The position numbers were made by a program, and so were the translations under genes. From WHSW01 sp963777775 (lineage in GTDB: Bacteria > Actinomycetota > Thermoleophilia > Solirubrobacterales > 70-9): a stretch of DNA of 64,000 nt. The stretch is taken from positions 1,680,086-1,744,085 of the forward strand of contig CAVZRL010000009.1 of NCBI GenBank assembly GCA_963777775.1, given 5' to 3'. A model generated the notes under the pieces. The model made no database searches and had not been told where the DNA came from. It saw only the letters and a program-made list of their open reading frames with translations. Shown here piece after piece: positions 8,697-17,111 of the stretch (positions are counted from its first letter, which is position 1; each line of letters begins with the position of its first letter).

Positions 8697-9027
8697 TGCG
8701 AGCAGCGCGCCACGTCAGATGGGTGGAGGGTCAACTTGTTACCGGTGACTCGTCGGTCGACGGGATCGAGGCCGAGGCTGCCACTGGGGGCGCGCCCTTG
8801 TCCTGCCTGTGCTCGCCCAGGCCGGCCGTCCACCATCGCAGCCGATCAGTGGCCTCGGATCGTCGTACGAACCTGGCGGCGGTGAAGCTGAGAGCGGAAC
8901 TCGCTCATCTACGACGATTTCGGCAGTAGCCGGCGCGAACTTGATCGCCACCCGCTGGACGGATGTCCGAGGTCGCAACCGCTCGCGGTACCGTCGCTCT
9001 GTCTTTAATGATTGGGGGAGATTCGGG
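8697..9027. other. Gap without a recognisable gene
   Basis: Short frames exist on both strands but none has a ribosome site or a family signature. It separates two pseudogenes and is probably decayed sequence. Confidence 0.5.
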
Positions 9028-10146
9028 ATGCTCGGCAGGATAGGGCGTGCGTGCTGGCGGGAGCGACCTGGTCGCTCGCTCCCGTGGCTTGCACGCGGGC
9101 GAGGCGTTCGTCTACTGGGCTAACTCCGGTACCGGCACGATCGGGCGCGCCAACCTGGACGGATGTCGTCGACCAGAGGTTCATCACCGGCGCGCTATTC
9201 CCCGCGTCGGTGGCACTCGACGGTTCCACATCTACTGGGACAACGTCGGCGGAAACACGATCGGGCGCGCCAATCTGGACGGGAGTGGCGTCGACGAGGT
9301 TCATCACCGGCGCGCACGCGCCGTCGGGGTGGCCGTCGACTCCGCGCACCTGTTTTGGGCCAACAACCTCGACGACTCGATCGGGCGCGCCAACCTGGAC
9401 GGGAGCGGCGTTGACCAGATTTTCATCAGCGCGAAAGACCCGTGCGGACCGGCAGTCAACGCGACTCACCTCTACTGGGGCACCGGTCTCGGTGACACGA
9501 TCGGGCGCGCGAGTCTGAGCGGCACCGGCGTCGACCGAAAGTTCATAAGCGGCACGACTTTCGCTGCCCCCTGGCGCTTGACGCCGCGCCCTCTACTGGG
9601 CGGGACTGTCGACGATCGGCGCGCGAAGCTGAATGGCACCGGGGTCGAGCGGAGCTCATCCGCGGCGAAGCCCAGGACCACCGTCGAGACGCTGGACGCC
9701 GCGGACGTCTATTGGGCCAACGGAATCGGGGCGATGATCGGGCGCGCCCACCTCAACGGCAAGGGGGCGATCCAGAGCTTCATCTGCGGCGCAAATCTCC
9801 CCGGCGGGGTGGCGGTCGACGCCTTGGCCCCGCCGCCACCGCCCTCGCCCTCGAACCAGATCAGCTTCTGCGAGGTAAACACGAACACGCACAAGGGGAC
9901 GGCGAAGGTCACCCTGAACGTCGACGCCCCGCGAGCTTAGGCTCGCCAAGACCAAGAAGGTCAAGGGCGCGAGGAAGGCCGTGGCTGTGCGGGGCACCCA
10001 GGGCTGACGGTGAAGTCGAGGGAAAGGCGAAGAAGAACTGCGCAGGAGGAGCGCAAGGTGACGGTCAACGCAAAGGTCACCTTCACCCCGACCGGGGGTA
10101 GCCGGGGACCGAGAGCACGAAGATCAAGTTGGTCAAGCGGCGCTAG
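9028..10146 (+). pseudogene. Serum-type beta-propeller secreted protein, multiply frameshifted
   Basis: Repeats of the pattern YWAN..G.TIGRANLDG..VDQ.FI occur at least six times (for example near 9112, 9232, 9352, 9472 and 9712), but switch frames several times. After the repeats a C-terminal part reads LRLAKTKKVKGARKAVAVRGTQG and, in a further frame, VTVNAKVTFTP...IKLVKRR and a stop at 10146. An intact relative is present at 38153-39364. Repeats facing successive frames show genuine decay. Confidence 0.75.
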
Positions 10147-11043
10147 CGGCCATCGTCACTTGCCTACCAACCGTCCCCGCTGATAGCGCCGAGGCCCTCC
10201 AGGCCGCCGAGCTTCGGAGTAGCGCTTGGACGACAAGCGGCTGGCATGGATTGCGAAGTCGGCAACGGCGAGGCGAGCTATGAGGTCGGTCAACGCGGAT
10301 GAAGGCGCACGGCATGCACGCGCAGGGCGTCAAGGAGCGTCACCAGCTTCCCCACGTCGTAGTCGGTCCCGGCGACGGTGCGGCGGCCTTGCTTGAGCTC
10401 GAAGTCGCGCGAGGTCTCATATCGTCGAACAGGGTGGTGAACGCGCTCGTGAACCGCGCGTGACCTTTACCGGCGCCAGTCCGGCAAGCGACAAGCGGCT
10501 CGCGGGCGAGCGCGCGGAGCCCGGCGAGGGCTAGCTCGGTACGTGAGCTGAAAGGGCCAGTGCGGGTCGGTGTCGCAGGTCGAGTCGTGTGCCGTACCCC
10601 GAAGACGGTGAGGCGCTGGTCGACGCGCACCGGACCGCCGACGACGCGGTAACGGAGGAGGATGCCGGGTCGCCCCCTCGTACCGGCGTCACCGTAACCG
10701 CCCCCGCCGCCCAGCCCCAGTAGTGGCCGGCGACCAGGACTACTAGAGCAACCGAGCGAGAAGACCAGATTGCTATGCGTGGGCGATCCGAAGATCAGGA
10801 GGACAACGGTCAGCTAGAGGAGCCACACTGGTCACGATCTGGGAATAGGTCGGTGTGCGAGCTGATGGCAGTCGGCTAGGGCTTTGTTGGAGCGGGCACT
10901 GGCATCCCGAGCGATCACAATCCACCAACTCGCGGTCGTCGGCCTCGATCGCCGCGTAGCACTTGTCGCAGGCCGCCAGTCGCGCTCGGCTGGTGGAACC
11001 AGCGCACTCCCCGAGAACCGCCGCAGCGGGGCATCGCGCAACC
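10147..11043. other. Gap: decayed sequence, possible remnant of a secreted protein on the minus strand
   Basis: No intact gene. On the minus strand between about 10780 and 10293, scattered protein-like segments (ILLRYRVVGGPVRVDQRLTVFGV, then in another frame ETSRDFELKQGRRTVAG and GKLVTLLDALRVHAVRLHPR with a stop) suggest one degraded gene of unknown family. 10773-11043 shows only a Cys-containing frame (CDKCYAAIEADDRELVDCD) that I cannot place. Confidence 0.35.
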
Positions 11044-11283
11044 CTAGCGAACGTCTGGTCGGTCAGATACCCGCGCCCCGGTTCGATAGTCCCACGCCCG
11101 CTTCCCTTCGTCGGCTCGACTCTCAGGGAATACGGCGACGAGATTCGGTCGTAGATGGCGCCGCCGTACGACGAAGGTGAGGCGACCTGTCTCGGCAACT
11201 GCCCTCGCCCAGTCAGTCGCGTCATCTAGGTCGGCGAACCTTCCCTGCCACTTCCCGTCGAACGCGACTCGATAGCGGGCCAT
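11044..11283 (-). CDS. Small hypothetical protein (MARYRVAFDGKW family)
   Basis: 79 residues, starting MARYRVAFDGKWQGRFADLD and continuing with DATDWARAVAETGRLTFVVRR and LVAVFPESRADEGKRAWDYR. The composition (a beta-rich start, an amphipathic helix, a beta hairpin) suggests a small compact fold. It is supported as a real gene because a degraded paralogue with the same landmarks lies just upstream on the same strand (11508-11717). Family and function are not recognised. Confidence 0.6.
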   Translation of the reverse strand: MARYRVAFDGKWQGRFADLDDATDWARAVAETGRLTFVVRRRHLRPNLVAVFPESRADEGKRAWDYRTGARVSDRPDVR

Positions 11284-11507
11284 CGTCGAGAAGACTCTAC
11301 GTTGGGTCCGGGTGTCGGTGAATGATCGACGGGGGTAGGGGGACGACGCTCAATTCGGATCTCGGCCGGACCGCTACCGTCGAGCTCGACGCGTTGGTCC
11401 TCTGACCTCGATCGTCCTGTGATGCAGCCGCCTGCTCAGTCGGAGGTACCGCTAGAGCCACCGCACGAGGAGGGTCGGGCTCCCACTCTGTGAAGACAAA
11501 CCTCCCC

Positions 11508-11717
11508 GCCGCCCCAGCACGACGGTCCCACGCCGCCGTCGCCTCGTGCGCTCGGCTCATACGGCGACGAGCTTCGGCCACCCCATCCGCCACCTCCGCC
11601 GGATGACTAAGACGATCCGACCTGTCTCACCGACCGACTCGGCCCAGGTGACCGCGTCGCTTGATCGTCGATTGTCTCCTGCCACTTACCGTCGAAGCCG
11701 ACCTGGTAGCTGGCCAT
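11508..11717 (-). pseudogene. Degraded paralogue of the 11044 gene
   Basis: ATG 11717 begins MASYQVGFDGKWQETIDD. A second frame gives AVTWAESVGETGRIVLVIRR and KLVAV, and a third gives SRAHEATAAWDRRA. In order these match FDGKWQ, ATDWARAVAETGRL, LVAV and SRADEGKRAWD of the intact neighbour. Two frameshifts and an in-frame stop make it non-functional. Confidence 0.6.
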
Positions 11718-11928
11718 CGGTCGGACGTACCGTACGCCGCCGGGCGGCGGTCAATGATCGGCGGCGCGAGGGGGACGGCTCGTCTCTCGATGTCCGAACC
11801 GTCGAAGTGGAAACGGGAGAAAGAAGCGAGCCATGCTCGGTGCTTCGCTCCTCGTCCGAGGCGCAACTTTCGTCCTCGCTTAGGGTCCCCTGAACATATG
11901 CGCAGATTCGCGGCACTCTCGCTCCGGT

Positions 11929-12220
11929 GAAGCGGATCGCCGCTATCGCCGTCGCTTCGTGGTTTTGTTCGCTGTTGCGTGCGTTGTTTTCGGTGCCGCG
12001 CTTGGTGCCTGCCTCTTGGCGGCGGCGCGCGTTGTCGCGCGCTGCGGCTTTCGGCGCGCGCCGTCTGCGCGCGCCGGGCAGGCGAGCTCGACGCGGGACC
12101 TGGCGACGACAAGGTAGTCGGCTTTGGCGACGAGGGCCAGATCGACCTGCTGGACTGCGGGCCGGGTGAGCAGACGTGGCCAACCGGGGAGCTCGCGACA
12201 TCATTGATCCGAGTTGTGAG
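11929..12220 (+). pseudogene. Possible remnant of a secreted Ca-binding (RTX-type) repeat protein
   Basis: One frame gives a signal-peptide-like hydrophobic run (RFVVLFAVACVVFGAALGAC). After a shift another gives GPGDDKVVGFGDEGQIDLLDCGPGE, which resembles the GGxGxD nonapeptide repeats of RTX-like proteins. Short and broken; the assignment is tentative. Confidence 0.35.
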
Positions 12221-12550
12221 TTTGTCCGGAACGGACCGGCGCTGCCGGTACCGTGACCCCCGCCTGAGGCCCGATGTCGGCCTGCACATCCTCTTCTCAT
12301 CACAGAGCCCCCGTTCGAGTTCTGCGATCTATCTCATCGTCAAGGGATTTCGGCCTTCGCCGGTCCTCGGCGCGGCAGCGAGGGCATTGTCGCTTTGGAC
12401 GAAAAAGCGGCACTTCCGCTTTGCATGGAAAGCGACACCACTCGCGTAACCGAGGCCAGCCCCCTCTGAGCGCCGTTTGCGCCGCGGGCGGAGCCTTCCG
12501 GAGCGCCGCTCTCGCGGCGTCCGGGGTGGCGGCTTCGCTAGCGGATGCTG
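12221..12550. other. Gap carrying a double hairpin repeat
   Basis: No gene is seen. It contains the hairpin pair at 12391-12434 and sequence just past the 3' end of the ScyD-like gene. Confidence 0.5.
12391..12434 (+). repeat. Dispersed hairpin repeat, paired copy (both core types)
   Basis: CGCTTTGGACGAAAAAGCG (12391-12409) is followed after GCACTTC by CGCTTTGCATGGAAAGCG (12417-12434). The second is the exact reverse complement of the copy at 7022. This is the only place where both core types sit side by side. Confidence 0.75.
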
Positions 12551-13546
12551 TTAGTGCGACACGCCGTGGGGCGGACCCGAGACGTTCTCGATCTTCCAGA
12601 CCTCCCCGGTGAGGGTGATGACGTACGCGGTGTTTTGGATGAACTCGACCGAGGTCGGCCGGTCCAAGGTGTCGCCGACGGCGCTGAAGGTGCCGTTCGC
12701 GTTCACCTTCACGAGGCTGCCGGTGTTCGGCGCCGCCGGAGCACCCGGAGGGCCGCCACCGAATTCGCCCTGCGAGAGGGCGAAAAGATCGCGACAGCGG
12801 CCAAACTCCACGTCGACGAGGAGGGGGGCACCGGAGGCCACCTCCGTGACGCTGGATGAGTTCCGCCTGAACGACACCACCTTGCCGTCCGCGGGATCGT
12901 GCGGGACGGGTCCGGCCTCGGCCATATAGACCGTGTTGCCCTTTGTCTCCAGCCCGGTCGGGACGATGTTGCCGAACGCGATCCTCTCGGTAACGTCGCC
13001 GTCGCGCGTGACCCGGTACACCCGGTTGTGGTGCCCATCCGTGACCAAGAACCCGCCGCGGTAGGTCTGGAGCGCGTACTGGAGTCCGGTCGGGACGTCG
13101 ACCGGAAATCCCGGCGGATTGCTCAAGGCGAACGCGCCGATGTCCGCGACGACGGTGAAGCTGTCGGGGCCGTCGATTCGGTAAATGCCGACAACGTCGC
13201 TGCCACCGACGTCGGGACCGACAACAGTGACCAAGGCGTACGCGGTCCGGCCGATGAACGCGATGTCGGTCGTGCCGCCGATGTCGATGATCGATCCCGG
13301 CAGACCGCTGGCAAACGTCGTGATCTCGCCGGTCCTGGGATCGACACGTGAGATTCTGCCAGCGGCGCTTTCCGTGACGTACAGCGCGCCATCGGGGCCG
13401 ACGGTGCTACCCGAGCCACCTTCCAGGCCGGTCAGCAGCTGGGTGGTAGTGGGCGCCGGGGATGGATGCGCGGCGCTGGCCAGGGACGGCGTCAGCATCC
13501 CGACCACGGCCGCTACCAATGAGAGCAGTATTCGTTGGGACCTCAT
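12551..13546 (-). CDS. ScyD/ScyE-like secreted beta-propeller protein
   Basis: 331 residues from ATG 13546, chosen for the strong AAAGGAGGGG just upstream. A signal peptide (MRSQRILLSLVAAVVGMLTPSLASA) is followed by propeller blades of the form GLEGGSGSTVGPDGALYVTESAAGRISRVD, GLPG, VPTGL and FLVTDGHHNRVYRV. The ending GPVPHDPADGKVVSFRR is characteristic of the ScyD/ScyE family. In cyanobacteria that name comes from scytonemin clusters; here no such cluster exists and the role is an unknown secreted function. It is intact although the surrounding island is decayed. Confidence 0.8.
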   Translation of the reverse strand: MRSQRILLSLVAAVVGMLTPSLASAAHPSPAPTTTQLLTGLEGGSGSTVGPDGALYVTESAAGRISRVDPRTGEITTFASGLPGSIIDIGGTTDIAFIGRTAYALVTVVGPDVGGSDVVGIYRIDGPDSFTVVADIGAFALSNPPGFPVDVPTGLQYALQTYRGGFLVTDGHHNRVYRVTRDGDVTERIAFGNIVPTGLETKGNTVYMAEAGPVPHDPADGKVVSFRRNSSSVTEVASGAPLLVDVEFGRCRDLFALSQGEFGGGPPGAPAAPNTGSLVKVNANGTFSAVGDTLDRPTSVEFIQNTAYVITLTGEVWKIENVSGPPHGVSH

Positions 13547-13700
13547 AGGACCCCTCCTTTCGCTTCGGTCGCCCCGGACAGTCGGTCGCGGGGATCCGTA
13601 GCGCTCGCTCGGCTTGGTGCCGAGGATCTCCTCGACCGTACACCCGGCGCGCATAGAGTCAAGGTGCGCTGCGCACCCAGATGACATTCAGTCGGATGCG

Positions 13701-13718
13701 CGCTTCGGACGAGAAGCG
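13701..13718 (+). repeat. Dispersed hairpin repeat (GGAC-core type)
   Basis: CGCTTCGGACGAGAAGCG, the inverted orientation of the 14443 copy with one base altered. It lies in the divergent gap 13547-13798. Confidence 0.65.
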
Positions 13719-13786
13719 CTGTCCGCGGCGGGAGGGGCAGTGGCGTTTACCGGTTTGATCCCTTGGGCCTCCCCCCGCCCCTGGGC

Positions 13787-13792
13787 TACGGT
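13787..13792 (+). promoter_or_regulatory. Likely -10 hexamer TACGGT for a leaderless transcript
   Basis: TACGGT ends 6 nt before ATG 13799, with no ribosome site between. The minus-strand decarboxylase at 20699 has the same hexamer with the same 6-nt spacing. No clear -35. Confidence 0.45.
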
Positions 13793-13798
13793 CTCGCG

Positions 13799-14020
13799 AT
13801 GGGTGAGGTAATCGAGTTCACCGGGTACGCCGGCGCTGGCCGAGGTCCGGCGACCAGTGATGAGCAGGCATTGCGCGAAGCCCTGGTCGCCCGGCGCCGG
13901 CTGCATAGCCCCAGCGCGCCAGTTTCATTGGGCACCAGTGCACCTTCGCGCATGAAGCCGCGCGGCGGGCTTGAGATCGCCGCAGAACGGCTTAGGAGGC
14001 TGCGCAGGAGGGCCCGGTGA
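13799..14020 (+). CDS. Small hypothetical protein
   Basis: 73 residues beginning MGEVIEFTGYAGAGRGPATSD and ending in an Arg-rich helix (AAERLRRLRRRAR). No known domain. It starts 6 nt after a TACGGT hexamer, consistent with leaderless translation. Its stop is near the start of the next small gene, so the two probably form one unit. The basic C-terminus would suit nucleic-acid binding, but that is inference. Confidence 0.55.
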   Translation: MGEVIEFTGYAGAGRGPATSDEQALREALVARRRLHSPSAPVSLGTSAPSRMKPRGGLEIAAERLRRLRRRAR

Positions 14021-14091
14021 CCGAAAGCGTGCGAAAGAAGACCGCCGCCTGGCTCGCTGTGAAAAAAACTCCTCCCCAAAAGGAGGGCCGC

Positions 14092-14256
14092 ATGCACACC
14101 GATGAGATGGTGGAGATCCTCGAGGGCCTGATCCGAGACCCGGACACCAACCCGACCGCGAAGTGCACCGCGATCAGGACGCTGATTAGGATCAAAGACG
14201 AGACCTCCGCCGAGCTCGACGACGAGCTCGACCGCCTCCTCCGCGATGACGCCTGA
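14092..14256 (+). CDS. Small orphan protein, copy D of the dispersed family
   Basis: 54 residues, MHTDEMVEILEGLIRDPDTN through AELDDELDRLLRDDA. ATG 14092 is preferred over the GTG at 14017 because AAAAGGAGG lies 6 nt before it and the length then matches copies B and C (55 residues). The C-terminal DDELDRLL is shared with those copies; the centre differs. A 23-codon frame (MTPERMVEILDEYPVAAHRG, 14246-14317) overlaps its stop and repeats the MVEIL motif, so it may be a truncated further copy. Confidence 0.6.
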   Translation: MHTDEMVEILEGLIRDPDTNPTAKCTAIRTLIRIKDETSAELDDELDRLLRDDA

Positions 14257-14326
14257 GCGGATGGTCGAGATCCTCGACGAGTACCCGGTCGCGGCGCACC
14301 GGGGCCTAGCACGGTGACCCACCGCA

Positions 14327-14437
14327 GCTTCGGCGTCGGGCGCGAACCGCACGTCGCGCCGCTTTGTTGCACGCCGATGGGGCCGGGAACAAGCGGGCCG
14401 AGGTCTGCATTCGTTCCGCTCGCGTCCGCCCGGCGCG
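14327..14437 (-). repeat. Conserved 3' flank of small-gene copy D
   Basis: Contains TGCACGCCGATGGGGCCGGG, AGCGGGCCGAGGTCTGC and CTCGCGTCCGCCCGGC. The corresponding stretch 58270-58405, read on the minus strand after copy B, matches almost throughout. A partial match follows copy A at 7945. Confidence 0.65.
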
Positions 14438-14442
14438 GAAAG

Positions 14443-14462
14443 CCGCTTCTCGTCCAAAGCGG
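14443..14462 (+). repeat. Dispersed hairpin repeat (GGAC-core type)
   Basis: CCGCTTCTCGTCCAAAGCGG, identical to 56989-57008. It lies between the conserved tail of copy D and the TolB-like gene. Confidence 0.75.
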
Positions 14463-14600
14463 AACAGACTGACACCTGGGGGCAGTCGAGGCGGCTTCCC
14501 CGGCCTCCGCTCGTTCGAGAGACACCCGGCCGTACACGCGATCCGGCCTTGACTCGGGGCCGGGAGTCGGCGAGGATCGCAGCCTACGAGGGGAGTGAGC

Positions 14601-15626
14601 ATGAGAGGTGCATTGGGGCGACGGGCTGGCGTCATCGCGGCATTGCTGTTGGGTTTGGGCACGCTGGGGGTGGTGAGCATCGGCGCCGACGCGCGTTCCG
14701 TCGCGCGGGGTACTGCGGCGACGAACGGGCGGATCGTCTTTCAGGCCGATGTTCGGCGCAACACGCAGATCTTCACGATCAAGCCCAATGGCAAGGGCCT
14801 GACGCAGGTCACCGACCTTCGCACTGACGACCCCGGCCCCGGAGCCGAGAACCCCGTCTGGTCTCCGGACGGGTCGCTGATCGCATTCGACACCCAGACC
14901 CGCTATGAAGCTCCGCTGTTTACCCGCGTCAACCTGTTCACGATCGCGCCCGACGGGAGCGGCCTCACCGAGCTCCCGCTCGCGGTCGGCAAGTTCAACG
15001 GCGACCCGGCGTACTCGCCCGACGGCACACAGATCTCCTTCGACCAAGACGTCGGAAGCAGCGCGCCGACGGTCCACGGCATCTACATCGCCGATAGCGA
15101 CGGGACCGATGCCCGACGGCTCACTACCGGACTACCGACGCCGGAGGCTTATGACACAGAGTCGCAGTGGTCTCCGGACGGAGGCACGATCGCATTCACT
15201 CGGATCAAGAACAACAAGAAAGCGGCGATCTTCACGATCGGAGTCGACGGCACCGGGCTCACCCAGCTGACGCCGTACAAGCTTGATGCGGCGAGCCCGG
15301 ACTGGTCACCTGACGGCGATCGGATCGCTTTCAACAGCTACTACGACGCGCCGGGAGGCAAGGCGGCGCGGGTGTACACGATGCGTCCCGACGGAAGCGA
15401 CAGGACGCCGATCACCCGCGATCGTGCGGACACGGTGTTCTCATTCCGACCCTCTTGGTCCCCCGACGGCACCAGGATTGTCTTCGTACGGTCGGCGCCC
15501 AAGAACAAGAAGGGCGACTACCTGCTCGAGCTCTACACGATGAACCCGCACGGGGGCAAACTCAAGCGGCTAACCCACATGCCGAAGGCGTTTCCGCTTC
15601 ATCCCGACTGGGGAACGGCACCGTAG
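14601..15626 (+). CDS. TolB/WD40-like beta-propeller secreted protein
   Basis: 341 residues from ATG 14601 (GAGGGGAG just upstream; the GTG at 14595 lies inside that site). A signal peptide (GVIAALLLGLGTLGVVSIGADA) is followed by PD40-type blades. Each has the WSPDG landmark (PVWSPDGSLIAFD, PAYSPDGTQISF, QWSPDGGTIAFTR, PDWSPDGDRIAFNS, PSWSPDGTRIVFVR) followed by an IYTM.PDGSG strand. The family forms six-bladed propellers related to TolB; function outside proteobacteria is mostly undefined. A paralogue with a broken signal peptide is at 57109. Confidence 0.85.
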   Translation: MRGALGRRAGVIAALLLGLGTLGVVSIGADARSVARGTAATNGRIVFQADVRRNTQIFTIKPNGKGLTQVTDLRTDDPGPGAENPVWSPDGSLIAFDTQTRYEAPLFTRVNLFTIAPDGSGLTELPLAVGKFNGDPAYSPDGTQISFDQDVGSSAPTVHGIYIADSDGTDARRLTTGLPTPEAYDTESQWSPDGGTIAFTRIKNNKKAAIFTIGVDGTGLTQLTPYKLDAASPDWSPDGDRIAFNSYYDAPGGKAARVYTMRPDGSDRTPITRDRADTVFSFRPSWSPDGTRIVFVRSAPKNKKGDYLLELYTMNPHGGKLKRLTHMPKAFPLHPDWGTAP

Positions 15627-15821
15627 GCGCTGCCTCCATCGCTAAGTCCGCTCACCGGATCGTCGCCTAGCCGGTCGGCGGCGCGGGGCACTTCGCGAGA
15701 GCGCGATCACCCCCGCAACGCGGGCACTGCCACCGCTTCTTGACCGGCGCCAGGCTTTCGCGCCCGTCTTCGCGCGAAGGGGCGCCACGGACGTTGGCGA
15801 ATGGTCTGCATCGCTTGCCTC

Positions 15822-16076
15822 CTAGGACCGCCTGACCGGGATCCGCGGGCGCGGCAACTGCTCGGCGGCGAGCTGCGCGACTGCCGCCAGGTCGATCAGG
15901 CTCTGTCGGTACGCGTAGGGCGCGCCGATCTCGCGCCGCGTGATCGCCTCCTGGGCGTCGATCACGGCCCGTATGCGGGCGCGCAGGACGCCCTGCAGCC
16001 CTCTGCGCCGGGGTCGGTCGATCTCCTTCTGTCGAGCGACGTCCCGGTGGGCGGCAGGGGCGGCCACGGGGGCCAT
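15822..16076 (-). CDS. Small hypothetical protein at the island's right end
   Basis: 84 residues from ATG 16076: MAPVAAPAAHRDVARQKEID, then RGLQGVLRARIRAVIDAQEAI and YAYRQSLIDLAAVAQLAAEQL. Two long amphipathic helices; no known domain. It is supported because its 5' nucleotide sequence recurs as a broken copy at 55470, beside the second mobile element. Position immediately inside the att repeat is where excisionase or other recombination accessory genes often sit, but nothing in the sequence proves that role. Downstream on the same strand a frame ending KKRWQCPRCGGDRALAKCPAPP at 15667 has zinc-ribbon spacing but no start codon. Confidence 0.55.
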   Translation of the reverse strand: MAPVAAPAAHRDVARQKEIDRPRRRGLQGVLRARIRAVIDAQEAITRREIGAPYAYRQSLIDLAAVAQLAAEQLPRPRIPVRRS

Positions 16077-16240
16077 TCTGACGCAGCGCCGGGACGTCGA
16101 GACTGCAGCCCAAACTGCAGCCCAACGGCGGATAACAGGGCGATACGCGGCGTCACGACCGCGATGGCGATGGTCACGAACCCCCTGCTCTAACGCGAAA
16201 AGCCGAGACCCGCCGATACGCGCCGTCACGGGCTCAGGCA

Positions 16241-16302
16241 GATTCTCAGTCCGGAAACCGGGGTTCGAATCCCCGTAGCGGTGCTAGACGAAACCCCCGC
16301 TA
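16241..16302 (+). repeat. attR-like copy of the 62-bp tRNA-Glu repeat
   Basis: Perfect copy of 3899-3960. It includes the anticodon loop, T arm and acceptor of tRNA-Glu and half of the terminator. The 5' half of the tRNA is absent, so this is not a second tRNA gene. It sits 6 bp from the stop of the first SnoaL gene. Confidence 0.9.
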
Positions 16303-16307
16303 ATCGC

Positions 16308-16706
16308 CTACTCCGACAGCCCGGCGGCTTCGAGGGCCTCGTCCCATTCTGCGAAGTACTCCATTCGCACGATCTTTCCGTCGCGGAAGGTCGCGACCTG
16401 GTGGTACAGCTCCTCGTCGATCTCCACCCCGCTTCCCTTGCCGCGCCCGTGGTGGCGAAGCCGGGTTGCCACGCGGTCACCGGCGTCAATGAACTCCTGC
16501 GGCTTCAGCCTCAGCTCCTCCATCGTCTCGTCGATGTCCTCGAAGAAGCGTATGGCCGCGTCCGGACCCCGGCCGGAGTCCGATCGCTGGCGCGCGGGCA
16601 TTACCCATTCGATCTCGGGATCGAAGTCCTTGATGGCGGCATCGAAGTCACGCCGGTTGTATGCGGCGATGAACTCCCGGGCCTTGTCGACGTTCTCCTG
16701 CGACAT
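16308..16706 (-). CDS. SnoaL-like / NTF2-fold protein
   Basis: 132 residues: MSQENVDKAREFIAAYNRRD, then FDPEIEWVMP, a variable middle, VATRLRHHGRGKGSGVEIDE, and the ending EWDEALEAAGLSE. The pattern (N-terminal helix, DPEIEW strand, RGxGxxSG hairpin, KIVRMEYF strand) is the SnoaL_2/NTF2 cone fold. Such proteins are small hydrolases, isomerases or ligand binders; the ligand is unknown. First of an array whose members join by 3-4 bp gaps with a conserved TAGGCGATGTCGCAGGAG junction. Confidence 0.85.
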   Translation of the reverse strand: MSQENVDKAREFIAAYNRRDFDAAIKDFDPEIEWVMPARQRSDSGRGPDAAIRFFEDIDETMEELRLKPQEFIDAGDRVATRLRHHGRGKGSGVEIDEELYHQVATFRDGKIVRMEYFAEWDEALEAAGLSE

Positions 16707-16709
16707 CGC

Positions 16710-17108
16710 CTACTCCGAAAGCCCGGCGGCTTCGAGGGCCTCGCTTCGGTTCATGTAGTTACGAATGCGAACGATTCTCCCGTCGCGCAGCAGACAGACC
16801 TGCGTCATCGTGAGGTCGACTGCCGCGCCGCTCCGTCTGCCTCGGCCGCTAATCCGCACGGTCCCCACGACTTGTTCGCCCGCGTCGATCAGTTCCTCCG
16901 GCTCGCTACGAACCTCCTCGAACTCGCCCAACATCGATCCGAGGTACTGGCGCACACCTTCGTGGCCGCGATAGGTGGCCGCCTCAACAAAGGCGCCAGT
17001 CGTCGTCCACTCGATCTCGGGATCGAGGTAGCGCAACAGCCCATCCAGGCCATCGCGGGCATAGGCATCGAACGAACGACGTACGACCTCGACGTCCTCC
17101 TGCGACAT
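16710..17108 (-). CDS. SnoaL-like / NTF2-fold protein
   Basis: 132 residues: MSQEDVEVVRRSFDAYARDG, YLDPEIEWTTTG, TYRGHEGVRQYL, GTVRISGRGRRSGAAVD, and RSEALEAAGLSE. It follows the same fold plan as its neighbours but retains the YRGHEGVRQ segment common in the family and absent from the gene at 16308. Start and stop abut the adjacent array members (3-bp gaps), indicating one transcript. Confidence 0.85.
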   Translation of the reverse strand: MSQEDVEVVRRSFDAYARDGLDGLLRYLDPEIEWTTTGAFVEAATYRGHEGVRQYLGSMLGEFEEVRSEPEELIDAGEQVVGTVRISGRGRRSGAAVDLTMTQVCLLRDGRIVRIRNYMNRSEALEAAGLSE

Positions 17109-17111
17109 CGC

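Larger units (their letters stand above)
3961..16240. mobile_element. Decayed genomic island integrated at tRNA-Glu
   Basis: About 12.3 kb between two perfect 62-bp copies of the tRNA-Glu 3' end. The cargo differs from the flanks: a high proportion of genes are broken by frameshifts, small orphan genes recur, and short palindromic repeats are dispersed through it. No tyrosine recombinase or excisionase is recognisable, so the element cannot be autonomous as read; the integrase may have been deleted. The only compact gene next to the right end is the 84-residue protein at 15822. The limits come from the repeats; the mechanism is inferred. Confidence 0.75.

Noticed and set aside
15667..15800. 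Zinc-ribbon peptide ending CPRCGGDRALAKCPAPP
   Set aside because: No usable start codon or ribosome site in that frame; mentioned only as a possible remnant.
16226..16489. Second tRNA-Glu gene at the right repeat
   Set aside because: Only the 3' half is present; no D arm or 5' acceptor strand, so it is an att copy.
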